Positions 59,696 to 64,000 of a stretch of 64,000 bases of DNA are shown here, piece by piece; position 1 is the first letter of the stretch, and each line of letters begins with the position of its first letter. A model generated the notes under the pieces. The model saw nothing but the letters and a program-made list of their open reading frames with translations. It was not told the DNA's origin and made no database searches. The position numbers and the translations under genes are program-made. The stretch is taken from NCBI GenBank assembly GCA_050248995.1, contig JBFWRI010000004.1:13385-77384 (forward strand). Reading direction: 5' to 3'. The DNA is from JBFWRI01 sp050248995. Its GTDB lineage: Bacteria; Pseudomonadota; Alphaproteobacteria; JAIXQD01.

Positions 59696-61713
59696 GACGC
59701 CACCTTTTGTTGTGTAGAGCCGGTGGTGGTACGCCACACCGGGAAACGCAGTCTAAACACGGCGCCGCCTTCGGGATGGTTATCGGCCGTAATCGTGCCG
59801 CCCTGTGCCTGCATGATCGCCCGCGAGATCGCCAGCCCCAGACCAGTGCCGGCGACTTTGCTGTCCCGCTGCTGGATGCGTGCATACTTATCAAACACTT
59901 TTTCCAGTTGGTCGGGTGGGATGCCGGGCCCGTTGTCGCGGATAAAGATGTCTAGCCCATCCGGGCTGGCCGCCCAGTCGATGGAGACCTGCGAGCCCGA
60001 TTTTGCATATTTGATGGCATTATCAAGAATATTGAAGATAACCTGCTCGGTCACAACCGGATCGACGCTGATCTCCAGACTTTTGTCAGCGGTATCGCTA
60101 ATCAGCAGCTCAAAGCGTTCACGCCACTCGCGGCGACGGCGCAAGACATTGGCCAGCAGATCCTGTGGCGCGCTCCACTCTTTTTTGAACTGGGTCTGAC
60201 CGCTTTCCAGGCGCGTCATATCAAGAATATTCGTGATGAAGGAATCAAGCCGCTGCGCTTCTTCCAGGGCGTTCGAAACCAGCTCTGTCCGCTGTTCTTC
60301 AGATAACGAACTCCCCATACTACGAATAACACTCAACCCGCCGATGACGGAAGCCAACGGCGTTTTCAGGTCGTGCGATACGCTCGACAGCAGCATAGAC
60401 CGCAACTTTTCACGCTCTTCGCGCACACGGCTTTCTTCGGTCATCTGCGTCAACTCGACGCGTTCGAGAATAAGAGCCACAAGATCCGCCACAGCAGCGA
60501 ACATCTGTGCGGCATCTGCGTCAAGCGGACTGTCGCTCGTGCAGTGGATACCCATCACACCGATAACGTCGCTTGATCCAAGAAGCGGCTTGAAACGATA
60601 GGTGCTGTCGGGAAATGTCAACGAACCGCAACCAGTGACACGCGCTTCATCCCAGCAAATGCGAAGAGCTGTGCGCTCTGTATCCGACAAAGCGACGTTG
60701 CCGGGAAAAGTATAAGTCAGCTGCAGGGGGGTAGCAGCCGTCGGCAAGAAGAAAACCACATCGGCCCCCAGCACTGCTTTGATCTCACGACTTAACGCTT
60801 CCAGTGTGCGTCCCCGCGTATGGCGGCGCAGCGCCACCCTGTTCATGCGGGACAGCGCCTGCAGCTGTGCGGTGCGCAGCATCAGCTGGTCGGCCTGTTC
60901 GTGGCTGCTGCTGCAGAAGACTGACAGGACAAGCGTAGCAATAAGGAACAATGTCAGATTAAGTACGTCTGCGGCATCGGTGATGATGAAACTGTCATAG
61001 GGCACAACGTAAAGGTAGTTGAAAGAGGCAAAGCTGAAGACCGCCGCCACCAGACCCGGAACCAGGCCATAACGTGACGCGGCAAACGCACACGCCGCCA
61101 TATAAATAACGGCTTTGTTGCGCGCGTTCGGCGTCAGCGCTTCGGGAATGGCATAAGTGATGATTTCAATGAGCAGCGTCGCCACCAGCACCGCCAAAAT
61201 AGCCAGCAATATTTCGTTGAAAGTCACGCGCGCCCATACACCCGTTCGCCACCATGGCTGCGACACCCGGGCCCCGGCTTCAAGCGGTACGACAATCACA
61301 TCGGTGGCGCCGCCGAATGCCCGGGCCAATGCAGAAGACAGCGAGCGGCTGTGCCACCAGCGCCGCTGTGCGGACCTGTATTCGCCGATATAAAGTGCCT
61401 CGACACGCTGGCCTTTGCCCGACTGGGCGATGATATAGTCACGCACACCGTCAAACGGGGCGTCACTGCGCACCGTAACCGCTGATGCACCCATTTGCTC
61501 GGCTAGCGTCATATTCTGCATAAGACGCAGCTGGATATCATCATTTGGTTTTGTGTTTTGCTTTACCGGCTCAATACAGAGCGCAACCCACGGTATTCCA
61601 AGCGCTGCAGCGCGCCGACGCGCCATGCGCAACAGCATGACAGTGCGCGGGCTATCGTCAACATATGCCAGCACATACGCCTGATGCAGGCTGTCATTTA
61701 TACCTGTAGTCAT
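59692..61713 (-). CDS. KdpD-like sensor histidine kinase lacking the KdpD N-terminal ATPase domain
   Basis: The protein has about 673 residues from the ATG at 61713. Order: a Usp-like domain (about 10-150), four membrane helices of the DUF4118 type (about 170-275), a GAF-like region (about 300-430), HisKA with the phosphoacceptor His in SSVSHDLKTPLAS, and the ATPase domain (NILDNAIKYAK, DNGPGIPPDQLEKVFDKYAR, GTGLGLAIS). The KdpD N-terminal Walker domain that classical KdpD carries first is absent. No kdpFABC genes are nearby. The signal may be potassium, turgor or another stress. Confidence 0.87.
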   Translation of the reverse strand: MTTGINDSLHQAYVLAYVDDSPRTVMLLRMARRRAAALGIPWVALCIEPVKQNTKPNDDIQLRLMQNMTLAEQMGASAVTVRSDAPFDGVRDYIIAQSGKGQRVEALYIGEYRSAQRRWWHSRSLSSALARAFGGATDVIVVPLEAGARVSQPWWRTGVWARVTFNEILLAILAVLVATLLIEIITYAIPEALTPNARNKAVIYMAACAFAASRYGLVPGLVAAVFSFASFNYLYVVPYDSFIITDAADVLNLTLFLIATLVLSVFCSSSHEQADQLMLRTAQLQALSRMNRVALRRHTRGRTLEALSREIKAVLGADVVFFLPTAATPLQLTYTFPGNVALSDTERTALRICWDEARVTGCGSLTFPDSTYRFKPLLGSSDVIGVMGIHCTSDSPLDADAAQMFAAVADLVALILERVELTQMTEESRVREEREKLRSMLLSSVSHDLKTPLASVIGGLSVIRSMGSSLSEEQRTELVSNALEEAQRLDSFITNILDMTRLESGQTQFKKEWSAPQDLLANVLRRRREWRERFELLISDTADKSLEISVDPVVTEQVIFNILDNAIKYAKSGSQVSIDWAASPDGLDIFIRDNGPGIPPDQLEKVFDKYARIQQRDSKVAGTGLGLAISRAIMQAQGGTITADNHPEGGAVFRLRFPVWRTTTGSTQQKVAS

Positions 61714-61807
61714 CCCCAACTCTATGTGGCCGAAACCGGCACGATTATAATGCTTCCCACTATTTCGCACCTGCCATAAAGAAGCCATTATGTTCAAACG
61801 GCTGCCT

Positions 61808-61823
61808 AAAACATCAATGTTTT
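61808..61823. other. Small inverted repeat upstream of the KdpD-like gene
   Basis: AAAACAT and ATGTTTT are separated by CA, a perfect seven-base dyad. It lies between the terminator at 61831-61861 and the kinase start and could be an operator. Confidence 0.3.
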
Positions 61824-61830
61824 CAAAGCG

Positions 61831-61861
61831 AGACAGGCAGCGGACCAGCCGCTGCCTGTCT
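61831..61861 (-). terminator. Strong stem-loop after the gene at 61891
   Basis: AGACAGGCAGCGG and CCGCTGCCTGTCT form a perfect 13-base stem around a five-base loop. On the minus strand it lies 30 bases downstream of the stop at 61891. No clean T-run follows, so termination may be partial or the stem may stabilise the 3' end. Confidence 0.6.
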
Positions 61862-61890
61862 TACATTTCAAACTTCAGGCAGATTAAGAA

Positions 61891-62139
61891 CTATTCCTTA
61901 ATCTCGCGGCCGACATCTTCGACGGCTTCGCCGATCTGCTCACCCGTGGACTTGGGGCGCCCGCTTAGCTCGCGCGCCGCATCATCCACACCTTCCGAGA
62001 ATTCCTCGGCCGCGCGGCCCAGTGCCGTATCTGGCTCGCGGTCACGGTTGCCAAAAAGATAGATTGCGCCGAACAGGACAATAATCGCCAGAATAACCAG
62101 CGCGATCGTGCCGGTGTTGCGGTTTGCTGCTGTAGCCAT
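61891..62139 (-). CDS. Small single-pass membrane protein, stress region
   Basis: The 82-residue protein has one membrane helix (about 10-30, GTIALVILAIIVLFGAIYLFG) and an acidic periplasmic or cytosolic tail (RAAEEFSEGVDDAARELSG) with helical heptads. GGAGAAG precedes the start. It resembles small stress-induced membrane proteins near CsbD and YqjD-type genes, but no family is assigned. Confidence 0.65.
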   Translation of the reverse strand: MATAANRNTGTIALVILAIIVLFGAIYLFGNRDREPDTALGRAAEEFSEGVDDAARELSGRPKSTGEQIGEAVEDVGREIKE

Positions 62140-62177
62140 AGGGTCTTCTCCTCTTGCTGCTGTTGGAAAGGCGGGTC

Positions 62178-62363
62178 TTATGCCCCATACACGGTTGGTG
62201 GCGCATCATCGGCGGTCTGCACGCGGTGAGTCATGACTTCCTGTATGGCGTCACGAAACGCCGGCACATCCTGCAGGTAATCTTCTTCCTCATAAGGGGC
62301 AAGTTCCATAATTTCCTGTGCCTCGGGCAACAGAAAATCTTCAAGTGTGGCGAAATCGAACAT
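62178..62363 (-). CDS. Small acidic hypothetical protein
   Basis: The protein has 61 residues from the ATG at 62363, chosen for the AAGGAG site seven bases upstream; the frame is open to 62444. It is very acidic (LEDFLLPEAQEIMELAPYEEEDYLQD) and probably cytosolic. I do not recognise it. It lies between two other small genes on the same strand. Confidence 0.55.
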   Translation of the reverse strand: MFDFATLEDFLLPEAQEIMELAPYEEEDYLQDVPAFRDAIQEVMTHRVQTADDAPPTVYGA

Positions 62364-62440
62364 GGCAGACTCCTTCACAGGTTGGGGATTGGCATAAGCT
62401 GAGGGCTGCGCCTCGCGTGTAACCGAAATCAGGTGATGTC

Positions 62441-62872
62441 TCATGGCGTCACCTGTGTTTCCAGGTGTTCACGGGCATGTGCGATATCCTTGGCAGCGTT
62501 CGTCAGTGCATTCCCGTTTTCAACATCACGGATGGATGCGGCTGGGCTTTCGTCGCCGAAGCGATAAATATCGGCCGCCGCCATGCGCAGCCGGGTTTCG
62601 ATGCTGGTCAGCAGCGCCAACCCGTAATTGTGCAGGTAATCCTGCGCCTCACGCGAGCCTTCCATATACGAAGCAATCCAGGCATCCAGAACACGCATGT
62701 CGCTCCGTGTGCTTTCTTCTTCCAGATAGCGGGCGTAACGCACCTTCATCTGCTCCAGTTCGGCACGCAGCGCTTCAATCTGACTGTCAATCGCCAATCC
62801 TTCATCAGCATACATCCAGTCCGCATAGCCTTTGAAAGAGTGGGGGCGATGATTCAGGGGATATAGTCGCAT
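62441..62872 (-). CDS. Hypothetical helical protein, stress region
   Basis: I do not recognise this 143-residue soluble protein. It has long helices (IDSQIEALRAELEQMKVRYARYLEEE and later LALLTSIETRLRMAAADIYRF). AAGGAGAG precedes the ATG. It heads a run of small minus-strand genes ending at the kinase. Confidence 0.6.
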   Translation of the reverse strand: MRLYPLNHRPHSFKGYADWMYADEGLAIDSQIEALRAELEQMKVRYARYLEEESTRSDMRVLDAWIASYMEGSREAQDYLHNYGLALLTSIETRLRMAAADIYRFGDESPAASIRDVENGNALTNAAKDIAHAREHLETQVTP

Positions 62873-63090
62873 CGTTCTCTCCTTCCTTGCTCACCCTCAC
62901 AGTTAGGTAATTCGGGTCAGAATACAGTCGGTGCCAGCGGTCGCCTTATCAGGAACGAATAAATAAAAACGGCCAAACTTACGCCATGTTTATGAACGCG
63001 GGAAAACACGCCATCGCTTTATGAGCCTCGGAGCGCGATATACGGAGCGTGCCATGTGGCACAACCCCTTATAACAAAGGAGAGACCATC

Positions 63091-63306
63091 ATGTTGAACA
63101 CTGATCAGGTTATCGGTAACTGGCGCCAGTTCAAAGGTGAGGCCCAGCGGCGCTGGGGCAAACTGACCAACGACCAGCTTGACCAAATCGACGGCAACCG
63201 CGAAAAGCTGGCCGGTGAGATCCAGACCGCTTACGGCCTTGCACGCGAACAGGCCGAAGATCAGATCCGTGAATGGGAGAAAAAAGTCAACCGGGATGCC
63301 GCATAA
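63091..63306 (+). CDS. CsbD-family stress protein
   Basis: The 71-residue protein starts at the ATG at 63091 with GGAGAG upstream. CsbD motifs are present: TDQVIGNWRQFKGEAQRRWGKLTNDQLDQIDGNREKLAGEIQ, read here as adjoining pieces across residues 4-46, and a charged helical C-terminus. The family is induced by general stress in many bacteria but has no defined mechanism. A strong hairpin terminator follows. Confidence 0.9.
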   Translation: MLNTDQVIGNWRQFKGEAQRRWGKLTNDQLDQIDGNREKLAGEIQTAYGLAREQAEDQIREWEKKVNRDAA

Positions 63307-63327
63307 AAGCAAAAAACTCAGGCAGCG

Positions 63328-63359
63328 AAAAGCCCGCCGGATATCCGGCGGGCTTTTTT
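63328..63359 (+). terminator. Bidirectional rho-independent terminator
   Basis: AAAAGCCCGCCGG-ATAT-CCGGCGGGCTTTT is a perfect palindrome with a T-run on the plus strand and an A-run (T-run on the minus strand) on the other side. It sits between the convergent CsbD gene (ending 63306) and the DUF1328 gene (ending 63382), so it can serve both. Confidence 0.95.
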
Positions 63360-63381
63360 GTGGAGTTCTTGATAAAAGACG

Positions 63382-63564
63382 CTAGACAGGCGGCGCTGTT
63401 TTGCGGCCGGTCACCATGCCGTAGACCAGACTGGCAACGAACAATACGACAAACAGTACAGCCAGAAACTGCGCGATGGATGCAAACGTTCCTGCCAATC
63501 CGCCGAAGCCGAAGATTGCCGCCACTACGGCCAGTAGAAAAAAGGTAATAGCCCAATTCAACAT
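63382..63564 (-). CDS. DUF1328 small membrane protein
   Basis: The 60-residue protein is almost wholly two membrane helices: LNWAITFFLLAVVAAIFGFGGLAGT and IAQFLAVLFVVLFVASLVYG, the DUF1328/YtjA signature. The function is unknown; members are often stress-induced. It lies 25 bases after the glycine-zipper lipoprotein gene and ends at the shared terminator. Confidence 0.9.
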   Translation of the reverse strand: MLNWAITFFLLAVVAAIFGFGGLAGTFASIAQFLAVLFVVLFVASLVYGMVTGRKTAPPV

Positions 63565-63589
63565 GTCAGATTCCTTTCTTCATGTTCCA

Positions 63590-63814
63590 CTAGCGGCGCA
63601 GGCGCCAGTCTTCGTCGGTTACAGCGCCCGTCGCAGCGCCCAAAGCGCCGCCGACAATCGCGCCGGTAACAGGATTATATCCCATCAGCGCCCCGCCGAC
63701 GGCGCCGGCACCGGCACCGATACCGGCACCGGAAACCGTGCGATCGGTTGGCGAACTGCCGCACGCGGCCAGCAAACCGGCAAGCATCACTACTGAAAGA
63801 GTCTTTAGGGTCAT
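63590..63814 (-). CDS. Glycine-zipper lipoprotein (OsmB-like)
   Basis: The 74-residue protein starts at the ATG at 63814, supported by AAGGAG at seven bases. Its lipobox is LLAACG. The mature part has glycine zippers (GAGIGAGAGAVGGALMG and AIVGGALGAATGAV) and ends DEDWRLRR. Such outer-membrane lipoproteins are often osmotically or stress-induced. It is probably co-transcribed with the DUF1328 gene. Confidence 0.82.
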   Translation of the reverse strand: MTLKTLSVVMLAGLLAACGSSPTDRTVSGAGIGAGAGAVGGALMGYNPVTGAIVGGALGAATGAVTDEDWRLRR

Positions 63815-63935
63815 GTGTTGTCTCCTTTTCTCAGGGTCGCCCATATACATTGCAGGAATAAGCATCAGGAATCGATGCGGCGGCACCGCAGACCGGTTAA
63901 TGCTCCATAAGTAGATTTAGGCGTGGGCCACCAAA

Positions 63936-63980
63936 GGAGCGACAGAAGCGGAGTCGTCCGCTTTCTCTCCTGTCACCTCC
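63936..63980. other. Structured sequence near the right edge
   Basis: A perfect seven-base stem AAGCGGA/TCCGCTT with loop GTCG is nested inside GACAG/CTGTC (63941-63945, 63970-63974) and GGAG/CTCC (63936-63939, 63977-63980). This gives a three-step extended hairpin with no protein gene over it. The orientation and transcript are unknown because the window ends at 64000. Confidence 0.4.
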
Positions 63981-64000
63981 ATGCGTTAGCCGTTGCCCGG

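Overview
The window reads as a chromosomal segment of a flagellated, aerobic, Gram-negative alphaproteobacterium with a moderately high GC content. The evidence is alphaproteobacterial synteny: fliL-fliM-DUF6468-motE-cheY-cheZ, flgFGAH with dksA and fliX nearby, cobS/cobT beside dnaJ and bolA, aroK-(secreted protein)-xerD-accA, and an aa3-type cox locus with coxF, DUF983 and surf1. The many unrecognised ORFs point to a poorly sampled lineage, perhaps Rhodospirillales- or Micavibrio-like. That placement is inference.

Bases 1-13100 are a flagellar and chemotaxis block. A minus-strand operon (fliL, fliM, DUF6468, motE, cheY, cheZ running off the left edge) diverges from flgF-flgG-flgA-flgH. After a convergent secreted protein and dksA, fliX diverges from flgI-rod-binding protein-flgN-like-fliK-flgD. 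Sigma-54 promoters of near-identical layout precede flgF and flgI, with a weaker candidate before fliL. Bases 13100-17040 hold a lipid-linked sugar and lipid A modification set (GT2, LAB_N protein, ArnT-like transferase, PAP2) and an entericidin-like lipoprotein. Next come a tandem pair of deaminase-family proteins (the second with a rewired zinc site), tRNA-Pro(CGG), a single-chain glycyl-tRNA synthetase and an M32 carboxypeptidase.

Bases 22170-33740 hold a dismembered cytochrome c oxidase locus. coxC-DUF983-surf1 lie on the minus strand, three ORFans follow, then coxB-coxA with four tiny translationally coupled ORFs. A sugar-acid pair (enolase-superfamily enzyme and KdgD) comes next, then ctaB-coxF-ctaG. 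A minus-strand group cobS-cobT-nucleoside hydrolase-membrane ORFan follows. Two ORFans separate cobS from the divergent dnaJ/bolA pair. A ribbon-helix-helix regulator with an iterated operator, aroK, a large secreted protein, xerD and accA complete the housekeeping stretch.

Bases 46200-48500 are accessory: an AT-rich ORFan, an XRE regulator with a palindromic operator, a DUF6629 membrane protein and a tiny Pro/Gln/Asn peptide behind a strong hairpin. Bases 48670-56260 form a surface-glycan cluster (CgeB-like GT, methyltransferase, deacetylase-GT2 fusion, DUF707, WbsX) interrupted by a GCS2/YbdK ligase. The right end (56300-64000) is an envelope and stress region: DUF1543, iron-permease family, LpxR, YqjD-like, a shortened KdpD-like kinase with a receiver-only partner, CsbD, DUF1328 and a glycine-zipper lipoprotein. 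I saw no insertion sequence, prophage, CRISPR array or rRNA. No gene-free stretch exceeds 300 bases; the longest are about 3458-3733 (flagellar promoters), 48198-48397 (hairpin), 45075-45272 (accA promoter) and 62873-63090 (nothing recognised).
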